A DNA stretch of 23,166 nucleotides, taken from JAXHTH01 sp034211115 (GTDB lineage: Bacteria; Planctomycetota; Phycisphaerae; Phycisphaerales; SM1A02). A program made the position numbers and the translations under genes. Each line of letters begins with the position of its first letter. Position 1 is the first letter of the stretch. The stretch covers positions 1-23,166 of the forward strand of contig JAXHTH010000360.1 of NCBI GenBank assembly GCA_034211115.1, in the 5' to 3' direction. The notes beneath the pieces are model-generated. The model searched no databases, was not told the DNA's origin, and saw only the letters and a program-made list of their open reading frames with translations. This document shows positions 8,123 through 15,566 of the stretch, piece by piece.

Positions 8123-8761
8123 TCACTTCTTCGCGTACTTCACCGAGCAGCCGTAGGGGCGGGTCGTGTCCGGCGACACCTGCTTGCCATCGTCGATCAG
8201 GCCGACGGCCTTGACGACGTAGTTCGTCGCCTCGTCACCGCGGGTGCCGCGGACGTCGTCGTCGATTGCGCCGCTGTAGCGGAGCACGCCCTTCCGGTCG
8301 ATGACGAACATGTGCGGCGTGGTGCGGGCGTCGTACAGGCGGCCGACGGTGCCGTCGCTGTCGATGAGGCCCGGTACGTCCAGCTCGTGCTTCTTGAGGT
8401 ACTTGGCCGTATCGTCGGCGTCCATGTAGTGGGTGCTGTTGACCGCGAGGTAGACGATGTCCTCGTCAATGGCCTTGAGCTCCTCGAGCGTCTGCTCGAC
8501 GACGCCCTTGGAGACGACGCGCCGGCAATAGGGGCAATCGGGGTTGATCCACTGCATGACCACGATCTTGCCTCGGAAATCGGAGAGGCTGTGGGACGTG
8601 CCGGTCGTGTCCTTCAGCGTGAACTGAGGCGCGGGCTTGCCGACCTTCGCCTTCTCCGACTTGGCCGGGGCGGTGCTCTGCGGGACGGCGACGGCCAAAG
8701 CGCCGACCGTGAACAGCGCCAGGGCAAAGAGGGTGAGCAATCTGCGGGAAGCGTTCATCAT
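8123..8761 (-). CDS. Exported thioredoxin-fold protein (AhpC/TSA-TlpA type)
   Basis: About 212 residues from the ATG at 8761 (another at 8758). Residues 1-~26 look like a signal peptide (MMNASRRLLTLFALALFTVGALAVA). A thioredoxin/peroxiredoxin domain follows: VGKPAPQFTLKDTTG (40-54), FRGKIVVMQWINPDCPYC with the C76-P-Y-C79 redox pair, cis-Pro region TTPHMFVIDRKGVLRYSG, and a C-terminal PYGCSVKY that adds a further Cys. This is the domain order of redoxin family proteins acting outside the cytoplasm as thiol oxidoreductases or peroxidases. An in-frame ATG at 8875 gives an extra Arg-rich segment and is rejected. CGGAG lies ~11 nt upstream of 8761. A strong terminator follows. Confidence 0.88.
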   Translation of the reverse strand: MMNASRRLLTLFALALFTVGALAVAVPQSTAPAKSEKAKVGKPAPQFTLKDTTGTSHSLSDFRGKIVVMQWINPDCPYCRRVVSKGVVEQTLEELKAIDEDIVYLAVNSTHYMDADDTAKYLKKHELDVPGLIDSDGTVGRLYDARTTPHMFVIDRKGVLRYSGAIDDDVRGTRGDEATNYVVKAVGLIDDGKQVSPDTTRPYGCSVKYAKK

Positions 8762-9129
8762 GACTGTTGACTCCGGGTTGACTCGGTGACGAGTGTGTGC
8801 TGGGGGAGAGGCGCGCGCGTGACGGGCGCCTCGATCGGGACCTGTGGAAGACAATTCCGCCGGGACGTGTCGCATTCCCGGCCGTCGCTGAAAAGGCCTC
8901 GATCGCCTCTCGATTCACCCGCCCGCCCCCCCGGCACCGCGTTCCGGGTCCACCGGACGCGGGACCTCCCAGACCCGCGACCCCAGCCCCCAGACCCCAT
9001 CCCCTCCCCATTGCCCGTCTTCACCGCGGCCCCGGGGTGGGCCGGGAAGCGCCGTCGATTCGCCGGATCGGTTTATCCGGAAGAAGAGGGGGCTCGGGCG
9101 TTCTGCCCGGTATCTCGGGGGGTTTTTTA
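8762..9129. other. Intergenic region between divergent genes
   Basis: About 370 bp without a gene. It carries the C-rich heptamer array at 8968-9016. I see no convincing promoter for the minus-strand gene. A T-run (9123-9128) just before the -35 box of the next gene may help DNA bending or melting. Confidence 0.4.
8968..9016. repeat. Heptamer-periodic C-rich array, G-quadruplex-prone on minus strand
   Basis: Seven consecutive 7-nt units can be read in phase: CCCAGAC, CCGCGAC, CCCAGCC, CCCAGAC, CCCATCC, CCTCCCC, ATTGCCC. On the minus strand this gives seven G-runs of 3-5 separated by 1-4 nt, which satisfies the usual quadruplex pattern. It lies between the divergent promoters. Confidence 0.65.
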
Positions 9130-9157
9130 TTGACACCGTCGGTCGATGTGGTATACA
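9130..9157 (+). promoter_or_regulatory. Canonical sigma-70-type promoter of the PEP-CTERM gene
   Basis: TTGACA (9130-9135) and TATACA (9152-9157) are separated by 16 nt; the -10 can also be read as TATACAT. A T-rich stretch lies just upstream. It is the only near-consensus -35/-10 pair seen in the window. Transcription would begin near 9163-9166, leaving a leader of about 95 nt. Confidence 0.8.
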
Positions 9158-9158
9158 T

Positions 9159-9259
9159 GTCTCCGGCGGGCGGTATGCCCGCTGAGAGAAGAGAGGGATC
9201 AACCTGCGTCAGGTTGGTGCCGCTGGTAACGTGGTTCTCGACCTCGCGGAGGTGGTGAC
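9159..9259 (+). ncRNA. Structured 5' leader RNA with TPP-like words and RBS hairpin
   Basis: Hairpin 1: GCGGGC (9166-9171) and GCCCGC (9177-9182) around GGTAT. It is immediately followed by UGAGA (9183-9187). Hairpin 2: CAACCTG (9200-9206) and CAGGTTG (9210-9216) around CGT. Hairpin 3: ACCTC (9241-9245) and GAGGT (9249-9253) around GCG. The order stem-CUGAGA-AACCUG recalls the TPP riboswitch, but the CCC of P2 and the conserved 3' half (UAAU, GCGUAGGGA) are missing, and the gene is not a thiamine gene. The density of perfect short stems suggests a regulatory leader; ligand or protein partner unknown. Confidence 0.5.
9241..9253 (+). promoter_or_regulatory. Hairpin enclosing the Shine-Dalgarno sequence
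   Basis: The SD GGAGG (9248-9252) lies 7 nt before the ATG at 9260. Four of its bases are in the 3' arm of the ACCTC-GCG-GAGGT hairpin. A 5-bp stem with a 3-nt loop is only modestly stable, so it could modulate translation rather than lock it. Confidence 0.5.
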
Positions 9260-9847
9260 ATGAAACGACAATTTAGTGCCGTGGCCGTCGCGGCGATCGG
9301 TGCGCTGGTGCTGTCGGCCGTCCCGGCCCAGGCGCAAGTGGTCAGTCTGTACGGTGACATCGACGGGTTCGGCTTCGGTGCACCGCAGGATGTGGACGGG
9401 GCCGATTTCGTCAATGATTTCGGCGGGATCAAGATGCATGATTATCGCGAAGCCGATGATCTGGCCAACGCGCCCCTGACCGACACCTGGAACATCATCG
9501 ACGAGATCGGCGGCCCCTGGGTCCACGAGTACCAGCCGCTGGCCGAGCCGGACGGTGCGATGCTGCACATGTATCTCGCCGGCATCGCGGACATCGACCC
9601 CATCGATCTCCTCGCGGACGGCGACGTCATTTACACGCTGGACTTCGAAGGCCAGAACCGGATCACGCACGTGGTCGATATCCCGGTGCCGCTTCAGTAC
9701 ATTGACGGCACCACGACCTTCGAGTTCGTCGGCTGGTGGAATGACGGGTTCATCATGGATTACGCGGAACTGACCATCACGCCGGCGCCGTCTTCGCTGG
9801 CGCTGCTGGCGCTCTCCGCGCTCCTGGTCGGGCGGCGCCGCCGCTGA
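9260..9847 (+). CDS. Exported protein with PEP-CTERM-like sorting tail
   Basis: A 195-residue protein. Residues 1-25 are a signal peptide with an AQA cleavage site (AVPAQAQ). The mature part (~26-172) is acidic and probably beta-rich (IDGFGFGAPQDVDGADFV, GGIKMHDYREADDL, TFEFVGWWNDGFIMDYAELTI), consistent with an extracellular carbohydrate-binding-like sandwich, though I recognise no family. The C-terminus is TPAPSS, then a hydrophobic LALLALSALLVG, then RRRR, the layout of PEP-CTERM signals processed by an exosortase/archaeosortase-type system. No exosortase is in the window. It has its own consensus promoter, structured leader and good SD, implying independent control. Confidence 0.85.
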   Translation: MKRQFSAVAVAAIGALVLSAVPAQAQVVSLYGDIDGFGFGAPQDVDGADFVNDFGGIKMHDYREADDLANAPLTDTWNIIDEIGGPWVHEYQPLAEPDGAMLHMYLAGIADIDPIDLLADGDVIYTLDFEGQNRITHVVDIPVPLQYIDGTTTFEFVGWWNDGFIMDYAELTITPAPSSLALLALSALLVGRRRR

Positions 9848-9956
9848 ATCGGCCCGCCGTCGGGCGCTGATGTTTCACGCGGCGGACGGCCCTCCGCCGG
9901 CAATCGCCCGCGCCGCGGTCGGCGCGGCGCGCGATCGACTGTCACCTGGCCAGACT

Positions 9957-9988
9957 CACCGCCGGGCGCTCATTTGCGCCCGGCGGTG
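9957..9988. terminator. Perfect 13-bp inverted repeat spanning a stop codon
   Basis: CACCGCCGGGCGC (9957-9969) and GCGCCCGGCGGTG (9976-9988) pair perfectly around a 6-nt loop that contains the stop codon of the minus-strand DUF4159 gene. It lies 110 bp after the convergent PEP-CTERM gene. No T-tract follows on either strand, so it is at best a weak or factor-dependent bidirectional terminator, or an mRNA 3'-end protector. Confidence 0.5.
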
Positions 9989-12384
9989 ATCGCATGGAGC
10001 ACGATGTTGGTCATCAGCTTCCGGGCGCTCTCGCCGTCGTATCCGCTCACGCCCCAGCCGGGCTGATCGAGCAGGGCGTGGGTGATGTCTTCGCGGCTGA
10101 ACAGCAGCCGCAGCCCGCCGTCGAGTTCCATTCCCGTCAGGCGCGGGGTGGTTTCCCGCGCGCCGAAGACCTCCCGCGCGTAGGGGCGATAGTTCAACCG
10201 CGTCAGATCGGAAGCGCCCTGCACGCCGCGGCCGGTGATGACCGGATCGCGCAGGAGCGGACGAACGGGCGCCTCGAAGAGCCTCGCCGCCATCTGCTCG
10301 GCGGAGAGGGTGAAGTCCCCCCGCCCGCCGGGCGTCTCGAAGAGGATCAGCCCGCCGGCCCGGGCGAAGGCCCGGATCGCCTCCCGCTGGGCGGTGGTGA
10401 ACTCATGCCCCTCGATCCCGCTGACGATCACCAGGTCCGGCGGGGGGTCGAGTTCGTCGGTCTCGTGCAGCGGGCGGTCGAGGATCCGCAGCCGCATCGA
10501 CTGCTCCCGCGCGAGCTGGGCGTTGAACACATCGAGCGCCCGCGGCTCCGGTTTCCAGTTTCCCCCGTGCACGCCGCGGACGATGCGCACCGTGCGCCGC
10601 GTGGGCGGGAGCCGGCCGGCGTCGAGGGCGTGGCGCTGAAGCCTCGGACGCGGCCGGTTCATCTCCGAGGCGTAAAAGTAGATGTTCGTCGCGAGATCGA
10701 AATGCGCCTCCTCGCCCGCTTCGCCCTGCTGAAACGACGCGGCCAGATCGGGACCCGGGCAGTGAATGATCAGGTCGCGCACGCCGTTGGACAGCACCCG
10801 CAGCGGGGGGCGGCGGCCGCGGATGCCGCCGTGCAGCGTGTACGCCCAGTGATCGGGCCGGGCCCGCTGCCAGTCGTACTGCGGATAGAGCAGCGTGCCC
10901 AGATCGTCGATCGAGTCGTTCATCGTTCGCGACGGCCCCTCACTGACGGCCAGCAGGAGGCCGCCGAGATCGAGGTACCGCTTCAGCTTCCGCAGTTCGG
11001 GCGTGGAGGGGATCTCCGGCGGCCGGCTGTCCATCGGGATCTCCCCCTCGGCGCGGCGGCCGAGGAACTCGCGCACGTCGCGCTTCAGCGCCTCGGCATC
11101 GATCTTGACGTCGGCCAGCCAGGGCAGCTGGTCATCGGAGGCAAGATAGAGCAGGGGGGCATCGAGCCACGCCTCCGGTTCGCCGTCCATGTTCACGATC
11201 TGCCAGTTCAGATCCGCCTCCGTCGTGTCGCTGAGGCGGCGGGCAATGTTCGCCGCGTCCCGCGGACGGTTGTTCCACGCCATCCCCTCGTCGGCCAGCT
11301 TGTTGATGGCGACCGGCACGCGCCCGCGGCTGAGGAACATCAGGGCGAAGCTCAGGTGCCGCGTCTGCGTCGTGCCGCCACCCCGGGCGCGCACGGTCAT
11401 CGTCCGCGTCGCCTCGTCCCACTGGCACAGTCGGCGAATGATCTCCGCCGCCCCTTCGCGGAACCAGTCGTGTTCGCCGAAGTGCTTCAGCCCGCTGGCG
11501 AGGCCGACCCGCTCCACGCCGTACATGTAGTAGTAATAATCTCGGAACCGTCCCGGATTCTCCGTCGCCGAGAAGTGGCGATCCATCCACGCCAGGCCCC
11601 GGTCGATGGCGAGCCGATTGGGCCGGTTGCCCGACGCCTGGCGGAGCGGGACGGCGTCCGGGCCGTGCAGCAGATCCTGGGTGATGAAGAGCGTGGCCAG
11701 CCCCGCGGCGGTCATGGATCCCGTCGCCGGCCGCTCATCGCAGCGGTAGTTCCAGCCGCCGTCGGGAAGCTGGGCGGCGATGAGGGCCTCCTCCAGGCGC
11801 CGCCAGTAGCGTGGATCGATGCGCGCGCCGCGCTTCGCCGCCTCCCACAGCCCCAGCGCGCCGTACTGGCGGATCGAGTTGTCCTTCCGCTCGGTGTTGG
11901 GCCGCTGCTCGTAGGCCCAGCCGCCGACCTCGACGGAGAACCCGTCCAGCAGCCATTTCGTGTCGGCGGCGAGGTTGGGCAGGAACTTCTCCGGCAGCCG
12001 GGCCCAGATCGCCGCCCGCAGCGACACCGCGTACGTCCCCTCCATCGGGTAGTGCTCGAGATACGCGACGGCGTCGCGCAGGCGTGGATTCTGGTAGCTC
12101 TCGCCGCTGGAGAGCAGGGCGAGCACGGCCAGGGCCGTGTACCCGCCCACCTGGTACTTGCTGCCGTGCTCGTCGCCCCAGGTCTGCGGATCCCAGAAAC
12201 GCTCCGGCTTCTTCAGGTCGTACAGCGCCTCCACCATCGCGTCGATGGCCTTGCGCACGTGCGCATCCGTGATCGTCTCGGCGGTGATGGAGTCCTGCGC
12301 GGGGACGGGATGCGCGGCCGCGAGGAGCACCGCCGCGGTGATGAGGCCGAAAAAGACCGATCGCCCGCTCAATCGCCTTCGCAT
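9970..12384 (-). CDS. DUF4159 protein with squalene-cyclase/prenyltransferase-like N-terminal domain
   Basis: An 804-residue exported protein. Residues 1-29 form a signal peptide (VFFGLITAAVLLAAAHPVPAQD). Residues ~35-390 look like an alpha/alpha toroid of terpene-cyclase/prenyltransferase type, with a QLPDGGWNY repeat (~203) and GGYTALAVLALL; I see no DxDD, so cyclase activity is doubtful. The second half (~460-800) matches DUF4159: LGTLLYPQYDW, DHWAYTLHGGI, VRDLIIHCPGPDL and a later segment (ARAGGLILFETPGGRGDF) that resembles a class I amidotransferase-like fold. DUF4159 proteins are common beside AAA ATPase/MoxR and membrane protease loci. Here the ATG follows the SppA stop by one base (TGAGATG on this strand), so the two are translationally coupled. 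Function unknown. Confidence 0.8.
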   Translation of the reverse strand: MRRRLSGRSVFFGLITAAVLLAAAHPVPAQDSITAETITDAHVRKAIDAMVEALYDLKKPERFWDPQTWGDEHGSKYQVGGYTALAVLALLSSGESYQNPRLRDAVAYLEHYPMEGTYAVSLRAAIWARLPEKFLPNLAADTKWLLDGFSVEVGGWAYEQRPNTERKDNSIRQYGALGLWEAAKRGARIDPRYWRRLEEALIAAQLPDGGWNYRCDERPATGSMTAAGLATLFITQDLLHGPDAVPLRQASGNRPNRLAIDRGLAWMDRHFSATENPGRFRDYYYYMYGVERVGLASGLKHFGEHDWFREGAAEIIRRLCQWDEATRTMTVRARGGGTTQTRHLSFALMFLSRGRVPVAINKLADEGMAWNNRPRDAANIARRLSDTTEADLNWQIVNMDGEPEAWLDAPLLYLASDDQLPWLADVKIDAEALKRDVREFLGRRAEGEIPMDSRPPEIPSTPELRKLKRYLDLGGLLLAVSEGPSRTMNDSIDDLGTLLYPQYDWQRARPDHWAYTLHGGIRGRRPPLRVLSNGVRDLIIHCPGPDLAASFQQGEAGEEAHFDLATNIYFYASEMNRPRPRLQRHALDAGRLPPTRRTVRIVRGVHGGNWKPEPRALDVFNAQLAREQSMRLRILDRPLHETDELDPPPDLVIVSGIEGHEFTTAQREAIRAFARAGGLILFETPGGRGDFTLSAEQMAARLFEAPVRPLLRDPVITGRGVQGASDLTRLNYRPYAREVFGARETTPRLTGMELDGGLRLLFSREDITHALLDQPGWGVSGYDGESARKLMTNIVLHAITAGRK

Positions 12385-12385
12385 C

Positions 12386-13567
12386 TCAATGCACCCGGTA
12401 CATCAGGCGGACGGTCCGCAGTTCGTTGACGAGGGAACGGATGCGCTCGGCGTCGAGAGGGCCGCGGCGCGCGGTCGACTCCGCCTCCAGAAACGGCAGA
12501 CCGCCGAGAAAGACCGGCCGCTCGCGCAGCCGCATCACCGTTGCGCTTCCGGTCGGTATTCCCGCGAGTTGTTCGGCCCGGGCGATGGCGTCATCGAGAT
12601 AGCCGATTCCGTCGATGAGCTTGTACGACAGCGCTTCGCCGGCGGTGAAGACGACGCCGCTGGTGATCCTCTCGAACTGCGCCGGCTCGTTCGTCGCCTC
12701 CCGACGTCCTTCGCGCACCCGCGTTCGGAACAGCTCGTGTGACGCGTCGAGCAGGGCGATGATCTCCTCACGGTCCTCCTCGTTCCAGCTTCGGAAGATG
12801 TCGTTGGCGATGTGCTTCTTCGGCGAGTCGCTGGAGACGAGCGTCACCGGCTCCACGCCGACCTTGTCCAGCAGGCCTTCGAAGGTCATGATCTGGGCCA
12901 TCACGCCGATCGAGCCGGTGATGCAGGTCTGCTGGGCCACGATGTAGTCGGCGTGGCAGGAGATGTAGTAGGCGCCGGAAGCGGCCACCGAGCCGAAGCT
13001 GGCCACCACGGGCAGGCCGTCCTCCCGCAGCCGCTCGATCTGGTGGGAGGTTTCGTCGGAGGCGGTCACGCCGCCGCCACCCGAGACGATGCGCAACACG
13101 ACGGCTTTCACGGATGAATCATCGAGCACGTCTTCGACGCAGAGTCGGACGAATTCGGCGCGGGGGGCGTCGATCTCGCCCACGATGGGGATGATCGCCA
13201 CCGTGTCCGATCCGCCTTCGCGGTAGGTGCTCCAGAGGACGTACTGATCCATCCCTCGGTCGGCGGCCCAGAAGCCGGCCGCGCCCACGAGCACGGCGCC
13301 GATGGTGACGCCGGTCAGGAAGATGCCGCCCACCACGCTCAGACCGGTGAGGAACGCGCCGAACAGTCGGCCGAAGCTCGCCGGCCGGTTCACCACCTGC
13401 ACGACCGGCTGCGGCGGGTGAGACGGTCGATGTGGCGCGGGATGCGGGCCGCCTCGGGGGCCGGGCCGCGGACCGGGGCGCGGGTTCGGCCGCGGCGGAG
13501 GCGAGGATTCCGGGGGCGCCGAGTCCGGGGGCGGCGAATCCGGGGGCTCCGGGGGCGGCTGGTTCAT
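12386..13567 (-). CDS. sppA: Signal peptide peptidase SppA-like, family S49
   Basis: About 393 residues from the ATG at 13567, which has AAAGGAG 6 nt upstream; the in-frame ATG at 13591 lacks this. A Pro-rich tail (~1-52) precedes a Gly/Ala-rich membrane segment (~65-100). The S49 domain follows: VAIIPIVGEI (~123-132), VKAVVLRIVSGGGGV, then the nucleophile Ser197 in SVAASGAYYISC, ITGSIGVM, and the general-base Lys at ~250-251 in SPKKHI. This is the single-domain short SppA type, which digests cleaved signal peptides in the membrane. A 1-bp gap couples it to the downstream DUF4159 gene. The long Pro-rich, cytosolic tail is unusual for the family. Confidence 0.88.
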   Translation of the reverse strand: MNQPPPEPPDSPPPDSAPPESSPPPRPNPRPGPRPGPRGGPHPAPHRPSHPPQPVVQVVNRPASFGRLFGAFLTGLSVVGGIFLTGVTIGAVLVGAAGFWAADRGMDQYVLWSTYREGGSDTVAIIPIVGEIDAPRAEFVRLCVEDVLDDSSVKAVVLRIVSGGGGVTASDETSHQIERLREDGLPVVASFGSVAASGAYYISCHADYIVAQQTCITGSIGVMAQIMTFEGLLDKVGVEPVTLVSSDSPKKHIANDIFRSWNEEDREEIIALLDASHELFRTRVREGRREATNEPAQFERITSGVVFTAGEALSYKLIDGIGYLDDAIARAEQLAGIPTGSATVMRLRERPVFLGGLPFLEAESTARRGPLDAERIRSLVNELRTVRLMYRVH

Positions 13568-13671
13568 CGGCAACTCCTTTCTGCGGGTCATGCCGGCGAC
13601 GTCCCCGGAGGGCGGGCCCGCTGCCCCATCCTAACACGCCGCCCGGGCTCACGATGCATTCCCGCCGCCGG

Positions 13672-13677
13672 TACACT
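13672..13677 (+). promoter_or_regulatory. Candidate -10 box of a leaderless promoter
   Basis: TACACT, within the same CCGGTACACT context as the box at 79-84, lies 10 nt before the ATG at 13688. There is no SD. Confidence 0.4.
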
Positions 13678-13687
13678 GCCTTCCGAT

Positions 13688-14314
13688 ATGACCGACTCGT
13701 CATCGGAGAAGTTCCTCGAGCCCTACCGCCAGGCCCTGCGCCGCTTCGGGCCGACGTTCAAGGCCATGCTGTGGGGGAGCCGGGAGACGCAACTGCTGCG
13801 CTTCGACGTCATGATCGAGCTGGCGGGGTTCGCCGACTGCGTGATCCTCGATGCCGGTTGCGGGAAGGGCGACTTCGCCGCCCATCTTCTCCAGCGCGGC
13901 GTGCCGTTCGAGCGCTTCGTCGGGATGGATGCGCTGGATGAGATGATCGAAACCGCCTCGGCGCGCCGGCTGGAGCGTTGCACGTTCCGGACCCGCGACG
14001 TGCTGGCCGAGCCGAACGCGATGGCCGAGGCGCGGGCGGACTTCATCTGCTTCTCGGGCACGCTGAACACGATGGACGAATCATCGGCCCGCGGGCTGGT
14101 GGCCGGCGCCTATCGCGCCGCCGCCCAGGGGGTGGTGTTCAACTTCCTCTCCGATCGCGTGCATCCGCGCTGGGCCGATCGCGATCTCGGCCCGGCCCGC
14201 CGCTTCGACACCGTCGCCTGGCTGGACTGGTCGCTGGAGCTTTCCACGCGTGTGTCGTTCACCCAGGATTACCTGGACGGGCACGATGCGACGATCCTGA
14301 TTCGGCATGAGTAG
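13688..14314 (+). CDS. Class I SAM-dependent methyltransferase
   Basis: A 208-residue cytosolic protein. Motif I is VILDAGCGKG (52-61), acidic motif II is in FVGMDALDEMIETAS (~76-90), and FRTRDVL and ADFICFSGTLNTMD mark the post-II strand and motif IV region. The C-terminal half carries FNFLSDRVHPRWADRD and LELSTRVSFTQDYLDGHDATILIR, consistent with a full small-molecule-type methyltransferase fold (PF13649/PF13847-like). The substrate is not readable. The start at 13688 is chosen because motif spacing fits and a TACACT hexamer lies 10 nt upstream; the long in-frame extension to 13418 is Arg-rich shadow of the sppA 5' end. It is divergent from sppA and followed at once by a repeat array. Confidence 0.85.
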   Translation: MTDSSSEKFLEPYRQALRRFGPTFKAMLWGSRETQLLRFDVMIELAGFADCVILDAGCGKGDFAAHLLQRGVPFERFVGMDALDEMIETASARRLERCTFRTRDVLAEPNAMAEARADFICFSGTLNTMDESSARGLVAGAYRAAAQGVVFNFLSDRVHPRWADRDLGPARRFDTVAWLDWSLELSTRVSFTQDYLDGHDATILIRHE

Positions 14315-14432
14315 GGGAAGGGACGAAGCGACGGAGCGACGAGGCGCGGAAGAGACGGAGAGACGGAGGGTGGAAGAGACGGAGAGACGAAGTCACGAAG
14401 AGACGGAGGGGAGCGGGCACGGAGACACGAAG
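14313..14432 (+). repeat. Octamer-periodic purine-rich array, 15 units
   Basis: Starting at the last bases of the methyltransferase stop, fifteen 8-nt units run in strict phase: AGGGGAAG, GGACGAAG, CGACGGAG, CGACGAGG, CGCGGAAG, AGACGGAG (x2), GGTGGAAG, AGACGGAG, AGACGAAG, TCACGAAG, AGACGGAG, GGGAGCGG, GCACGGAG, ACACGAAG. The rough consensus is NNACGRAG. There are no unique spacers, so it is not CRISPR. The remaining ~110 bp to the next gene (14433-14542) show nothing clear. Confidence 0.75.
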
Positions 14433-14542
14433 CAGAGTGGTCGTCGCGCAGCGGGAGCGAGCCGGGCGGTCCTCCGCCCCGGGTGCGTTCGATCATCCCA
14501 TCGCGTCGGCCAAGCCACGGCGGCACAAGAGGACACCGAGCC

Positions 14543-15235
14543 TCACGGCTCCCGGTGGTACAGCCGGTCTGAATCTCGATGCCTGACCTCCTCGCGTTCA
14601 CGATCGATTCGGCCGAAGACAGGCTCGACGCGCCGGGCGGCATCATCCCTCCCGAGTGCACGATATCCGGCCTGCATCAGCTCGAGGCTCCGGTACCACA
14701 CGGCCTGCCGGATGAGTGCAAGCAGGTTGTCCTCGCCATTGCTCCCCATCTGCTGTGCGGCCGCGACGATGGATTCGGCAACCTCAACGGCAGCCTCGGG
14801 ATCGCTGTCTATCAGTTGCTCATCCGCGAAGACCAGAAGCGACACTAGTGCATCCTGCAGATCCTCGTACGCGATCTCGCCGGTGTCGCCCGCGAGTCGG
14901 TCAAAGAAGACCTCTCCTATGGGCTGCAACACGAATTCCTTGGGGCGTCCCGAGAACCGTTTGCATTTCGCTGCGATGACGATCTCGTCGATCGCCCGCT
15001 CCGGTACCGACGCAGCGCCGCCGGCTGGATCGTTGACAAGCCTCACCGCTTCCTGAAGGTGCGGAAAGCCGTCATCATCCATTGTCGGTGTGTCAACGAA
15101 TGTCCAGACCCAGTGCGTGTACGCGGCAGACGGTTCCGGCTGCTCGCACGAAGATCCGGCGACCAGGAAGACCAGCGACAGCGCGACAGTCGGCAGGCGG
15201 GACGACGGCGGTCTGATGTGGCTCAATCTTCGCAT
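14543..15235 (-). CDS. Putative envelope lipoprotein, unknown function
   Basis: About 230 residues from the ATG at 15235, which has AAGGGG 9 nt upstream. The N-terminus MRRLSHIRPPSSRLPTVALS then FLVAGSSCEQPEP looks like a signal peptide ending at a Cys; GSSC is a poor lipobox, so lipidation is uncertain. The mature protein is mostly helical and acidic (VPERAIDEIVIAAKCKRF, YEDLQDALVSLLVFADEQ, AVEVAESIVAAAQQM), with no family I recognise. In-frame start at 15316 adds an Arg-rich segment and is rejected. By eye the gene is slightly less GC-rich than its neighbours and is bracketed by octamer arrays in inverted orientation (14313-14432 versus 15444-15614), so a horizontally moved or repeat-flanked cassette is possible. 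Confidence 0.6.
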   Translation of the reverse strand: MRRLSHIRPPSSRLPTVALSLVFLVAGSSCEQPEPSAAYTHWVWTFVDTPTMDDDGFPHLQEAVRLVNDPAGGAASVPERAIDEIVIAAKCKRFSGRPKEFVLQPIGEVFFDRLAGDTGEIAYEDLQDALVSLLVFADEQLIDSDPEAAVEVAESIVAAAQQMGSNGEDNLLALIRQAVWYRSLELMQAGYRALGRDDAARRVEPVFGRIDREREEVRHRDSDRLYHREP

Positions 15236-15443
15236 TATCACAACCCCTTGCCTCCGAGAAACGGACCGCCAGGCATCGGCCCGACGACCATGGTAGAGCA
15301 CTCGTGTGCGAACCACATGTCCTGATCGTGAGGGGGATGGACAGGTCGGTCGGGGGGCCGCGCGAATGGCTGCCGATGCCGTTTTCCTCGGACGTCGGCG
15401 GCGGAGTCGGGGTCGCTCGGGCCGGCCCCGGAAGCGGCCGCGC

Positions 15444-15483
15444 TCGCTCGCCTTCGTGTCCTCGTACCTCCGTGCCTTCGCCT
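15444..15483 (-). repeat. Octamer-periodic array, same family in inverted orientation
   Basis: On the plus strand the units are TCGCTCGC, CTTCGTGT, CCTCGTAC, CTCCGTGC, CTTCGCCT in 8-nt phase. Reverse-complemented they read GCACGGAG, GTACGAGG, ACACGAAG, matching the array at 14313-14432 (which also holds GCACGGAG and ACACGAAG). Confidence 0.65.
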
Positions 15484-15566
15484 CGAATTGACGGGTGCGG
15501 TCGGATCGTCGGAGGCACCCGGGGCCGAGGACGGCCCGGCTTGCCGGACGGCTCGTCTTTCAGTCT

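Noticed and set aside
9159..9259. Annotation as a true TPP riboswitch
   Set aside because: Only the stem-UGAGA-AACCUG part is similar; the P2 CCC and the conserved 3' half are missing and the gene has no thiamine role. Kept as a structured leader only.
9994..12429. 811-residue open frame antisense to the DUF4159 gene, and similar long frames at 17406-18983 and 19574-21820
   Set aside because: High GC leaves antisense frames open. Composition is Arg/Ala/Gly/Val/His-rich without domains, while the opposite strand encodes recognisable proteins.
13418..13687. N-terminal extension of the methyltransferase
   Set aside because: The extension is an Arg/Gly-rich shadow of the Pro-rich 5' end of sppA on the other strand.
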